This document shows, in pieces, positions 1 through 7,718 of a stretch of DNA of 64,000 nt (its first letter is position 1; every line of letters starts with the position of its first letter). The notes under the pieces are model-generated. The model was not told where the DNA came from. It saw only the letters and a program-made list of their open reading frames with translations, and did no database searches. The DNA lies in contig CAWCLV010000010.1 in assembly GCA_963796485.1 (NCBI GenBank), positions 466,078 to 530,077 of the forward strand, in the 5' to 3' direction. The DNA is from CAWCDJ01 sp963796485. Lineage in GTDB: Bacteria > Acidobacteriota > Terriglobia > Bryobacterales > Bryobacteraceae. The position numbers and the translations under genes are program-made.

Positions 1-2
1 TC

Positions 3-1655
3 CTGCTGGGGCGCGAACGGAAGACAGAGGACGGAATCCTGGTGGAGATCGCCACCTTCGATCCCGTCGAGTGCGAGCACGCTTTCGGACCTTCGTACCT
101 CCTCTCCGCGGCCGACCGGAAGCGTCTGGCCGAGCGCATCGCCTGGCACAGGTCGCGGCGCGGCCACACGGTCGTAGGCTTTTATCGAAGCCATACGCGC
201 AAGGAATTCGCCCTCACCCCGGAGGACACGGACCTCATGTCCGAGTTGTTTTCACGGGAGAGCAACGTCTTCCTGTTGCTGCAATGCAACGGTGAACTGC
301 CCCCCACCGCGGGCTTCGCGATGTGGGAAGGGAAAAAAATCCGTTCCGCCGTGCCGCACGGCATTTTCGAATTCACCCGCGCATCCCTGACGGCCAGCGG
401 AACCGTGACCGTGGCGGCGCCCGCGGCCGAAGCGGTAGAGGCCGCCCTCTCGCAGCCACAGGCGACGGCGGAGCCCTCGGCCCTCGCGGCGGCGCCGCCT
501 CCCGCGCCGCGCGTGCCCGTTCGCAGCCGCATCAGCCGGCCCAAGTGGCGGCTCCGGGTTCCGGCGCAGGTGGACTGGGGCTGGCTCGCCGCCGCCGCCA
601 TCGTCACCGTAACCCTGATGCTGGCGGCAGTCCTGCGCAACGACGGAAATCAGCCGCGGCCGCGCGTGCCGCTTGGCCTGGATGTTCGCCACGAAGGCGC
701 CGCGCTGCGGCTGGTCTGGAATCGCGATGCGTCCGTGGTCCGAACCGCAAGCCGCGGCATCCTGCGGATCGGCGACGGAGCGCGTCAGGAGACCCTGGAC
801 CTGACCCCGGCGCAACTCGGAGCGGGCAGCCTGATGTACTTCCCGCGAAGCAGCGACGTGAATTTCCAGATGGACGTGTTCTCGCCCGCGGCCCACGATC
901 GCGAATCCCTGCGCGCGGTAGGAGCGCCCCCGCCGGCTCCGGTCCCGAAACTACTGGCGGACCTGCCGGCCCTCCCGCCGGAGAAGCCATCGCCGTTCAC
1001 GTTCTCTGACAAGCCTGAACGGCGGGCCACCGGCCAGGCAGACCGCGTTTCGCGTCCCGCTCCCACTCGCCGCCTCGCCCGGGAGGAGCCGCGCACCCCG
1101 ACAGTCGCAAGGCCGGCGGCGCCCATAGTCGCTCCGGCTCCCAAACCCGTCCCAGCGAAGGTCTCTCAGGCTCCGCTGCCCGCCACAGCGGCTTTACACG
1201 GCGAACCGGCGCCGGCGGCGCCGCCGCCGGTGAAAACCGTGCCGCATCCGCACGCCACCGCTCCGCCGCTCGCCCCCGCACTGGTGAGCGTGGAAGCCGA
1301 ACCCGTCCACGAAGCCCCGAGGGTGGGTTTGCTGGCCCGGCTGCACCTGACGAGCCGGCACAAGGACCGCCCGGACTTCGTCCCGCCGGAGCCCGTACAT
1401 CACCCGGCGCTTGCCATCCCGCCCGATCTGCGGGCGCGCGCCCGTATGGAGAGTCCGATTAACGTACGGGTGTACGTGGACCGGACCGGACGCGTGGAGT
1501 ATGCCGAACTGGAGAGCGAGGCCACGGAAACCGACCGCGACCTGGCCGCGCTCGCGGTCTTTTCGTCGCGGCGATGGCAGTTCGTGCCGGCGCACATCGG
1601 AGATCGAAAGGTCCCGGGCGAAGTGCTCTTACGGTACCGCTTCGGGACGCGGTAA
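3..1655 (+). CDS. JAMM-like / transmembrane / TonB C-terminal domain protein, 5' end outside window
   Basis: The frame is open from base 3 and the residues before the first possible start (GTG at 42) read LLGRERKTEDGIL, like the GGLLLGR strand of a JAB/MPN fold, so the gene begins upstream of the window. Counting from the GTG, residues 1-110 look like a JAMM domain, but the metal motif is degenerate: RSH (49-51) replaces HSH, while TPED (59-62) fits the usual SxxD. An Ala/Pro linker leads to one membrane helix (about 179-198), a long Pro-rich stretch (about 300-450) and a C-terminal domain of about 80 residues (NVRVYVDRTGRVEYAEL onwards) typical of TonB/energy-transducer C-termini. Inference: a cytoplasmic sensing or scaffold domain joined to a periplasm-spanning arm. 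Peptidase activity is unlikely because of the lost His. Function unknown; the domain order is the main observation. Confidence 0.75.
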   Translation: MLGRERKTEDGILVEIATFDPVECEHAFGPSYLLSAADRKRLAERIAWHRSRRGHTVVGFYRSHTRKEFALTPEDTDLMSELFSRESNVFLLLQCNGELPPTAGFAMWEGKKIRSAVPHGIFEFTRASLTASGTVTVAAPAAEAVEAALSQPQATAEPSALAAAPPPAPRVPVRSRISRPKWRLRVPAQVDWGWLAAAAIVTVTLMLAAVLRNDGNQPRPRVPLGLDVRHEGAALRLVWNRDASVVRTASRGILRIGDGARQETLDLTPAQLGAGSLMYFPRSSDVNFQMDVFSPAAHDRESLRAVGAPPPAPVPKLLADLPALPPEKPSPFTFSDKPERRATGQADRVSRPAPTRRLAREEPRTPTVARPAAPIVAPAPKPVPAKVSQAPLPATAALHGEPAPAAPPPVKTVPHPHATAPPLAPALVSVEAEPVHEAPRVGLLARLHLTSRHKDRPDFVPPEPVHHPALAIPPDLRARARMESPINVRVYVDRTGRVEYAELESEATETDRDLAALAVFSSRRWQFVPAHIGDRKVPGEVLLRYRFGTR

Positions 1656-1828
1656 CGGGGGAAGGCGAAGGAAAAGCGCCGGTCGGTTAACAGTACGCAG
1701 CCTGTCTTCCCTACCCGGGCCCGTCCTTCCATACTTGGGCCCAGGCGGGTTGTGCGATCACAATCCGAGAGCGTCAACCGGTGGGGGTGGTCATCGGCTG
1801 CCCCTGCCAACCGGAGGAGGAGGGCCTC

Positions 1829-2056
1829 ATGAGTATCTACACGACTTGGCGGGCATTAGAGAGGGACGTGCGGACAGGCGCCCGGGAGCCGCGCGTCAAG
1901 GCGCCGCTACCGCCGCTTCAGCCCTATCGCCGTTGCGCCTGCGGCGCTTGCCGTGAGTGCCGGGATAACGCGAAGTGGGACCGGATTTTCGCTAAGTTCG
2001 AAGTCAAAGAAGTAGACCAGAGCAGTTTCTTTCGCTCGCCGCTGGACGACCTCTGA
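1829..2056 (+). CDS. small cysteine-cluster protein, unknown function
   Basis: A 75-residue protein starting at ATG 1829, chosen because a strong Shine-Dalgarno sequence (GGAGGAGGAGG) lies just upstream; an in-frame GTG further up (1781) has none. The middle holds CACGACRECRDN, a CxCxxCxxC cluster that could bind zinc or an iron-sulfur centre. There is no signal peptide or membrane segment, and the C-terminal half is charged. It lies 170 bases after the TonB-type gene and faces a convergent TIGR03437 gene 6 bases away. I do not recognise the family; a small cytoplasmic zinc-ribbon-like protein is a reasonable guess. Confidence 0.6.
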   Translation: MSIYTTWRALERDVRTGAREPRVKAPLPPLQPYRRCACGACRECRDNAKWDRIFAKFEVKEVDQSSFFRSPLDDL

Positions 2057-2062
2057 CCCGCT

Positions 2063-3337
2063 TCAGTTCGAAATGGCGATCGACAACTTCTGCGTCCCGG
2101 CGTTACCACCCAGTGAAAACGTCAACGGGACCGCGTCGCCCGCAGCGACGGGCGGCACGACCACGTTGAACTGATAGAGTCCCAGGTAGCCGCCGGTCAA
2201 ACCGGAAAACGACACGGTTGCGGGGGTTCCGTTGAAGAAAGCCTGGAACGTGCCGCTGAGCTGATTCGACTGCGACACGATCTGTCCGGCCTCGATGTTC
2301 GGCGTCACCGGTCCGAAGCCGACGCCGTATAGGATGATTGTGTCGCCGGGCTTGGCGCGCGCCGAGGCTACGCCGGGAACGGAGCCGGGGGGCATCACGA
2401 AGGTGACACCATCGGGAAAGAGAGCCGCTACATATTGACCGGCCGCCAGATTGAATACACCGGGCGCAAGCAGTCCGGGTTCCGTGGCGTTCACCGCGAT
2501 GGAGTAGGCCGCGCTGTTGCCGCCCGGCGCCGAGACCACCACTGGCTGCGGCCCCTGCGGGATATTGGACGGCACCTGGGCGTTCACTTGGGTGGGGCTG
2601 ACATAGTCGATGAACGCGGGCTGCCCTCCGATGGTGACCGTGCTGGCCCCCAGCGAGGTAGGCGCCGCACTGCCCTGGAAATCCGCCTTGGCCCAAGTCT
2701 GCGAAGCGACGTTGGCCAGGTTGGTGCCGTAAATCTCCATCCACGTCCCCGGGGCAAGTGCCGAAAACCCCCCGTAGGCGCTGGCGCTGATCACTGCCTT
2801 GATCACGGGTGTGGCATCGAAGCTGCCGTGAACAGTGCCGCTGATAGCCGCGCCCGGCGTCAGACCGACCTGTCCGATGCTGCACGGCGAAACGGCGGTG
2901 CCGGAACACGTGGCGCCGGAATCGTAGTAGAAATTGAAGTTATTCGAGAGGAACGCGACAGTCGCGCCCGTGCTCTCGGCGAGCGAGACTGAAATCGAGC
3001 CGGACGAGCCGGCGGTCAGGCCAAAGGTGATCAAATCGCTGCCGGGGCTGATGGAATTCGCGGTAAATGGGGAGGTGCCGCTGCCGGCATACGCCATCAC
3101 CAGGGAAATCGTACCGCCGCCGCCGATTCCGGTATAAGGCGCCGTCACAGTACACTTCGTCTTCGTACCGTCGAAAGCGCAATCGCCCCAGCTGACACGG
3201 CTCTTACCAACTCCAGCAGTCCCGCCGAGGCCAGTCAGGGTTACGATCTGTTGGCTGTTGGTGTAAACGGCCGTTTGCGCGTCAAGCTGCGGATAGAACA
3301 CAGCAAATGCCAAAAGTAGCAAGAGGATACTTTTCAT
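2063..3337 (-). CDS. secreted protein with TIGR03437 (Solibacter-type) C-terminal domain
   Basis: 424 residues. The N-terminus is a clear Sec signal peptide (MKSILLLLLAFAVFYPQLDAQ). Residues about 20-180 are Gly/Ser/Thr-rich beta-type sequence with a Cys pair. The C-terminal 230 residues have the hallmarks of the TIGR03437 domain abundant in Solibacter: APGTWMEIYGTNLA, then VTIGGQPAFIDYVSPTQVNAQVP, PGDTIILYGVGFGPV and LTGGYLGLYQFNVVVP. Such domains end exported or surface proteins; their biochemical role is not established. It is convergent with the small Cys gene and has no close partner on its strand, so it is probably monocistronic. Confidence 0.8.
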   Translation of the reverse strand: MKSILLLLLAFAVFYPQLDAQTAVYTNSQQIVTLTGLGGTAGVGKSRVSWGDCAFDGTKTKCTVTAPYTGIGGGGTISLVMAYAGSGTSPFTANSISPGSDLITFGLTAGSSGSISVSLAESTGATVAFLSNNFNFYYDSGATCSGTAVSPCSIGQVGLTPGAAISGTVHGSFDATPVIKAVISASAYGGFSALAPGTWMEIYGTNLANVASQTWAKADFQGSAAPTSLGASTVTIGGQPAFIDYVSPTQVNAQVPSNIPQGPQPVVVSAPGGNSAAYSIAVNATEPGLLAPGVFNLAAGQYVAALFPDGVTFVMPPGSVPGVASARAKPGDTIILYGVGFGPVTPNIEAGQIVSQSNQLSGTFQAFFNGTPATVSFSGLTGGYLGLYQFNVVVPPVAAGDAVPLTFSLGGNAGTQKLSIAISN

Positions 3338-3456
3338 GGTGGATTGGTTTCTCTCGAGTTAGTTTATCCAGAGTAAGCCGTGACCGAACGCAAAGCAATA
3401 AAAAACCGAGGCGCACCCGGAAAATGCCTCCCTCAGTGAAGTCGATCGCGCGGCTC

Positions 3457-3465
3457 TGGTATACT
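3457..3465 (+). promoter_or_regulatory. extended -10 promoter element of the 71-residue gene
   Basis: TGGTATACT matches the extended -10 pattern TGnTATAAT at five of six hexamer positions and lies 40 bases before the ATG at 3505. No good -35 is visible, as expected for an extended -10 promoter. Predicted only from sequence. Confidence 0.4.
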
Positions 3466-3504
3466 ACCGCTACCTGAGTTCCGCGTGTGTCGAGGGATCT
3501 GTCT

Positions 3505-3720
3505 ATGGAGGAGGACCGTTCTAGAATCGGCTCTTTATTCCGCCTGCTTCGGCAAGCGATAAACCGCCAGCTAATCGCCGAGGTGCCCGAGGACTTCGCT
3601 CTTTGCGAATTCGACTGCCGCAAGCGCCAGTGCATCCAGGGTGAGTGGGAAGCCTGCGAGAGACGCATTCACAAAGCCGCGGGGGAGTTGTTTCCCAATC
3701 CGCCTCCGGAGAGTTCATAG
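3505..3720 (+). CDS. small conserved-looking hypothetical protein
   Basis: 71 residues from ATG 3505, preceded by CGAGGGA at suitable spacing; the alternative GTG at 3487 has no ribosome binding site. The sequence is soluble and charged, with three cysteines in FALCEFDCRKRQC followed by EWEACERRI, suggesting a small helical, possibly metal-binding or disulfide protein. No signal peptide. The gene stands alone between a divergent TIGR03437 gene and the tRNA. I do not recognise its function; the extended -10 upstream and good ribosome binding site support it being real. Confidence 0.55.
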   Translation: MEEDRSRIGSLFRLLRQAINRQLIAEVPEDFALCEFDCRKRQCIQGEWEACERRIHKAAGELFPNPPPESS

Positions 3721-3780
3721 CCGGCGGGTCATACGCTGCGACTGGTGCAAATCAGGGTTGGGCGAATTTGCCTGATTCTG

Positions 3781-3857
3781 TGGTAGGCCCGGCTGGACTC
3801 GAACCAGCGACCACCTGCTTAGAAGGCAGGTGCTCTATCCACCTGAGCTACGGGCCC
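3781..3857 (-). tRNA. tRNA-Arg (anticodon TCT)
   Basis: Read on the minus strand this is a complete 77-base cloverleaf: acceptor GGGCCCG pairing with CGGGCCT (first pair G-T wobble), D arm with GCTC..GAGC, anticodon stem CCTGC/GCAGG with loop CTTCTAA, T arm with GGTTCGAGTCC, discriminator A and an encoded CCA. The anticodon TCT reads AGA/AGG arginine codons. It follows the aminotransferase operon terminator, so it should have its own promoter between about 3858 and 3960. Confidence 0.96.
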
Positions 3858-3999
3858 GTCTCTCACGAGTGTACCGCGAGGCGGCCGCGATTCCGGCAGG
3901 CTGAAAAAGGGTACGGTCCCGGTCGGGCGGCAAGTGGAGTTTGAGAACGGGAACGTGAGTATCGCGGGACCGTAAAGGCTATCTTAACCAATCGTATGA

Positions 4000-4052
4000 C
4001 TACAAACAATCCCGTTCAGTACCAACTGAATGGAACTATAGTACTGAACGGG
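4000..4052 (-). terminator. Rho-independent terminator of the aminotransferase operon
   Basis: Perfect 12-base inverted repeat (CCCGTTCAGTAC at 4011-4022, GTACTGAACGGG at 4041-4052) with an 18-base loop. On the minus strand the stem starts inside the last codons of the aminotransferase and is followed by ATTGTTTGT, a T-rich tail. It separates the operon from the tRNA gene. Confidence 0.7.
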
Positions 4053-5349
4053 CCGCCAACTCCCGGTCGCCCACCGCCAGGCTGGCATCCAGCAGTTCCA
4101 GGAATTGATCCACGTCCGCCCGCCCTACGTTCATAGGCGGCGAAATCCGGAGCACGTTCCCGAACATGCCACCCTTTCCCACCAGCAATCGGTTTTCCCG
4201 CGCGGCTTCCATTACCCGGGCGGTCAGCGCGGTCGCGGGTTGTTTCGTTTCGCAATTCTCCACCAACTCCAATGCCTGGAGCAGGCCCATGCCGCGAACC
4301 TCCCCGACGATCGGGTGCTTCTCCTTCAACGCTTCCAACCCATCGCGCAGATAGGCGCCGGTCTCGGCGCAGTTCGTCTTCAGGTCGTGCTCTTCGATGA
4401 AGTCGAGCACCGCCTTCGCCTGGGTGGTGGTCACCGGATTGCCGCCGAAGGTCGAGATCGTCAGGCCGCGCAGCGAATCGGCCACCTCCGGTCTCGCCAC
4501 GGTCAACCCGATCGGGGCTCCGTTCGCCAGTCCCTTGGCGCCTGTGATGATATCGGGCGTGACGCTCCAGTGCTCGATGCCGAACCAGCGGTTGCCGGTC
4601 CGCCCCCAACCGGTCTGGACTTCGTCGCTGATGAAGAGGCCGCCGTGATTCCGCACGATCTTTTCGACGATCGGGAAATACTCTTTCGGGGGCGTGATGA
4701 AGCCGCCAACGCCCTGAACTGGCTCGGCGATGAATCCCGCGATCCGGCCGTTCGTGGCGGAACGGATCAGGTCTTCCATATCCTCCGCGCACCGGATTCC
4801 GCAATCCGGATACTTCAGCCCGAAGGGGCAGCGGTAGCAGTACGCGTTGTGCGCGTGCACGACCCCGGGTAGCGCCGGGCCGAGACGCCATGCGCCCTGG
4901 CCCGATGCCGACATCGCCATCCCCGACCGGCCGTGATACGAGTGGCGCAGCGCTACGATCTCCGTGTTTCCGGTATAGCACCGCGCCGTCAGAATGGCTG
5001 TTTCGTTCGCCTCCGTTCCACTGTTCGTGAATAACGATTTCGTCAGCCGCCCGCCCGGAGTGATCGACGCGATTTTTTTCGCCAGCGCGGCCGCCGGTTC
5101 GGTGGCGAACACGGTCGAGACGTGTTGAAGCCGGTCCATCTGCCGGTGCACCGCCGCATTGACGTCCTCGTTGCAGTGCCCCACGCTGATGGTGACGATC
5201 CCGCCGAAGAAATCCAGGTACTGGTTGCCGTCCGCATCCCACACGTACTGGTCTTTCGCGCGCGCGATGACCAGAGGCTCCTGGTAGTAGTGAAAGACGG
5301 CGGGATAGAGAAACTCGCGGCCGGCGAGGATGATCTCGTCTTTCGTCAC
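4036..5349 (-). CDS. class III PLP-dependent aminotransferase (AGXT2-like)
   Basis: 437 residues, normal for fold-type I class III aminotransferases. Visible marks: FTNSGTEANETAI (cofactor phosphate site), SYHGRSG, AEPVQGVGGFITPP, SDEVQTGWGRTG with the cofactor-binding Asp at 242, and GAKGLANGAPIG with the Schiff-base Lys at 272. These resemble alanine-glyoxylate and related omega-amino-acid aminotransferases; the exact amino donor cannot be read. The start is GTG 5349, preceded by AGGAGCAGGAGGG. It is the last gene of a three-gene operon (hydrolase, sugar porter, aminotransferase), 24 bases after the transporter, and its stop codon lies inside the terminator hairpin. Confidence 0.88.
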   Translation of the reverse strand: MTKDEIILAGREFLYPAVFHYYQEPLVIARAKDQYVWDADGNQYLDFFGGIVTISVGHCNEDVNAAVHRQMDRLQHVSTVFATEPAAALAKKIASITPGGRLTKSLFTNSGTEANETAILTARCYTGNTEIVALRHSYHGRSGMAMSASGQGAWRLGPALPGVVHAHNAYCYRCPFGLKYPDCGIRCAEDMEDLIRSATNGRIAGFIAEPVQGVGGFITPPKEYFPIVEKIVRNHGGLFISDEVQTGWGRTGNRWFGIEHWSVTPDIITGAKGLANGAPIGLTVARPEVADSLRGLTISTFGGNPVTTTQAKAVLDFIEEHDLKTNCAETGAYLRDGLEALKEKHPIVGEVRGMGLLQALELVENCETKQPATALTARVMEAARENRLLVGKGGMFGNVLRISPPMNVGRADVDQFLELLDASLAVGDRELAARSVL

Positions 5350-5373
5350 GTTGGATGCTGCCCTCCTGCTCCT

Positions 5374-6702
5374 TTACGCGATCCCCATCTTCTTCTGCAT
5401 AGCTTCGAGAGAGACGCCTTTCGTCTCCGGGTACCAAACCAGCACGACGAAGAACTGCACCACCATCATGGCCGCGAAGAACATGAACGGAACGCCGCCG
5501 GACCTCGCCGCCATCACCGGGAAGATGCCGGAAATCAGCGCGTTCATGAACCAGTGTGTGAAACTGCCGAGGCTCTGGCCCTTGGCCCGCACCCGGTTCG
5601 GAAAGACCTCGCTCAGGTAGACCCAGATCACCGCGCCTTGCGAGAACGCGAAGAACGCGATGAAGCCCACCAGCAGCCACACCAGAAGGTTCTCGTGGTG
5701 GCCGCTGGTGAAGATGTAAGCCACTCCGCCCAGGGATGCGGCCGTGCCTACGGACCCGATCAGCAGCAGTTTCTTGCGCCCCACTTTGTCGATTACGGAC
5801 ATTGCGAGGATGGTGAACAGCAGGTTCGTGGCGCCGATCGCCACCGCCTGCAGGTCACCCGAGACCTTACTGAAACCGGCCTTCGCGAAGATATCGTTCA
5901 GGTAATAGAGAATGGCGTTGATCCCCGAAAGCTGGTTGAACATCCCGATGGAAATTGCCAGAAAAATGGGGAGCCGGTACTTCCACGAGAACAGAGGTTC
6001 GGTGCCGTGGCCGTGATCCGCGTCGATCGACGCGATGATGTCACCCAACTCCTCGCGGGCATTCTCTTCGCCGATGGAGAGGAGCACCTCGCGCGCTTCG
6101 TCTACACGGCGCTTCTGCACCAGCCAGCGCGGGCTGCGCGGTATGCCAAACAACATCAGCAAGAAGAGGGCCGCCGGAACCGCCGAGATGCCCAGCTTCC
6201 AGCGCCACTCCGCGGCGCCGAATCCGGCCGTCCCCAAAAGGTAGTTGGAAAGATACGCCAGCAGAATTCCCGAGACGATGTTGAACTGGAAGAGACCGAC
6301 CAGGCGCCCGCGCCACTTGGCGGGCGCAACCTCCGCGATGTACATCGGCCCCAGCACCGATGAGCCGCCGATTCCCAACCCGCCGACGAACCGGAAGAAC
6401 ACCAGGGAGTACCAGTCCCAGGCGAATGCGCACCCAACGGCCGATACCATGTAGAGCACGGCGAGAATCCGCAGACTGTCGCGCCGTCCGAAGCGGTCGC
6501 CCGGGATGCCGGCCAGCATGGATGCCAGTATCGTGCCCCACAGGGCGCTCGAGACCGTGAGCCCCAGGGACATCGGGCTCAATTGATACGCGGCGCTGAT
6601 CGCGTGGGTCGCCCCCGAGATCACCGCGGTATCGAAGCCGAAGAGCAGCCCGCCCAGGGCCGCCACGATGGTGCTTCGAAGAAGTTTAGGATTGAGTTTC
6701 AT
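5374..6702 (-). CDS. sugar porter family MFS transporter
   Basis: 442 residues with about 12 membrane helices. Family signatures of the sugar porters are present: GGLLFGFDTAVISGA in helix 1, GDRFGRRDSLRI in loop 2-3, RFVGGLGIGGSSVLGPMYIAEVAPAKWRGRLV in helices 4-5, QLSGINAILYY in helix 7, DKVGRKKLL, and PETKGVSLE at the C-terminus. Such proteins move hexoses or pentoses, usually with protons; substrate not determinable. The ATG lies 2 bases after the stop of the upstream hydrolase, so the genes are translationally linked. Confidence 0.93.
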   Translation of the reverse strand: MKLNPKLLRSTIVAALGGLLFGFDTAVISGATHAISAAYQLSPMSLGLTVSSALWGTILASMLAGIPGDRFGRRDSLRILAVLYMVSAVGCAFAWDWYSLVFFRFVGGLGIGGSSVLGPMYIAEVAPAKWRGRLVGLFQFNIVSGILLAYLSNYLLGTAGFGAAEWRWKLGISAVPAALFLLMLFGIPRSPRWLVQKRRVDEAREVLLSIGEENAREELGDIIASIDADHGHGTEPLFSWKYRLPIFLAISIGMFNQLSGINAILYYLNDIFAKAGFSKVSGDLQAVAIGATNLLFTILAMSVIDKVGRKKLLLIGSVGTAASLGGVAYIFTSGHHENLLVWLLVGFIAFFAFSQGAVIWVYLSEVFPNRVRAKGQSLGSFTHWFMNALISGIFPVMAARSGGVPFMFFAAMMVVQFFVVLVWYPETKGVSLEAMQKKMGIA

Positions 6703-6704
6703 TT

Positions 6705-7703
6705 TTATGATTTCGGAAACAGAATAGCGAGCACGGGGTCCGCCGTAAACATGCAGCGCGCGTTATGCCCGCACAGCGGCACGACCAGCAATTCATGATG
6801 GGCCCCGAACTTTTGATCTACGTACTTCGAGAATGCCTCTCCGCGCGCCAGCCGGGTTGCGCCTTGCGCCATGGCCGGGCACGACGAGTCGAAGCCCGCG
6901 AGCGGCAGCACATCCAGTTCGCCCACCAGATACGTCGCGGGCCGGGAGGCCAACTGGCGCTTCAACTGGTCATCCTCGAACCTGGCCGCGTATCCCGCGC
7001 GGTCTTTCAGGCCGTACGGCCAGCGGTCATAGGTGGTGCAGTTGCGCGCGTCGTTGAAAGCGCGGAACGCATTGCCGTCCGCCGCCGGCCGCGTGCTGTC
7101 CAGGTAGGCGTAGCTCGAAGGGTTCGCCACCACGTATTTCACCGGCACCCCCAGCGTCTCGTGGACGCGGTTTGCCATCTGGTAGCGGGTCACGAACTGC
7201 CCGCCCGCGGAATGCCCCGTCACCACGATAACCTTCAGGTTCGGAAACACGTCTTTTCGTGCCAGCTCGCGCAAAATCTCGTCGGCGAAATCGTAGGACG
7301 TCAGTTGCGGGTTGCCGTTCGCCGCGCCGCCCGAGCGCCAACTGTTGCCGTTGCAGCTCCAGCTCACCTCATCCTGCGCCAGTTTGTCCTGGCAGCCCCG
7401 CCCGTCCTTCGAAGCGAATCGCGGCGCGATGACCACCGTGTCGTCCAGCGCGCCGGCCAGAAACGCCGCCGCCACGGCGGTACGGAAGTAGTTGTCGGCA
7501 TCCCGCCCCGCGCCGTGCACCATCACCAGGGCCCGCGTGATCCGCTCGTTCTTCGCGTCCAGCGGATAGGTGCGATAGACCAGCGAGCGCGCCGGGCCGC
7601 CGTCCAGCCGGACCCACTCCGTGCAGCCTTCCGTCGTCACGCACGCCGGAGCGGCCAGAGATACAGCGGGAAGGAGGGCCACGAGCGCCAGAGTGCGGAT
7701 CAT
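6705..7703 (-). CDS. secreted alpha/beta hydrolase
   Basis: 332 residues with a Sec signal peptide (MIRTLALVALLPAVSLAAPA). The fold markers are VMVHGAGRD (oxyanion region, about 61-68), GHSAGG (163-168, nucleophile Ser165) and a late CGHNARCM that should carry the catalytic His; GELDVLP could hold the Asp. Six or more cysteines suggest disulfides outside the cytoplasm. An esterase or lipase-like role is inferred; no substrate can be named. It heads the operon with the sugar porter and aminotransferase, which suggests uptake of a product released outside the cell. Confidence 0.8.
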   Translation of the reverse strand: MIRTLALVALLPAVSLAAPACVTTEGCTEWVRLDGGPARSLVYRTYPLDAKNERITRALVMVHGAGRDADNYFRTAVAAAFLAGALDDTVVIAPRFASKDGRGCQDKLAQDEVSWSCNGNSWRSGGAANGNPQLTSYDFADEILRELARKDVFPNLKVIVVTGHSAGGQFVTRYQMANRVHETLGVPVKYVVANPSSYAYLDSTRPAADGNAFRAFNDARNCTTYDRWPYGLKDRAGYAARFEDDQLKRQLASRPATYLVGELDVLPLAGFDSSCPAMAQGATRLARGEAFSKYVDQKFGAHHELLVVPLCGHNARCMFTADPVLAILFPKS

Positions 7704-7718
7704 GGCCCCAGCATAACT

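Noticed and set aside
3912..3974. Inverted repeat TACGGTCCCG / CGGGACCGTA upstream of the tRNA
   Set aside because: Arms are perfect but 43 bases apart with no tail or known role; left unassigned.
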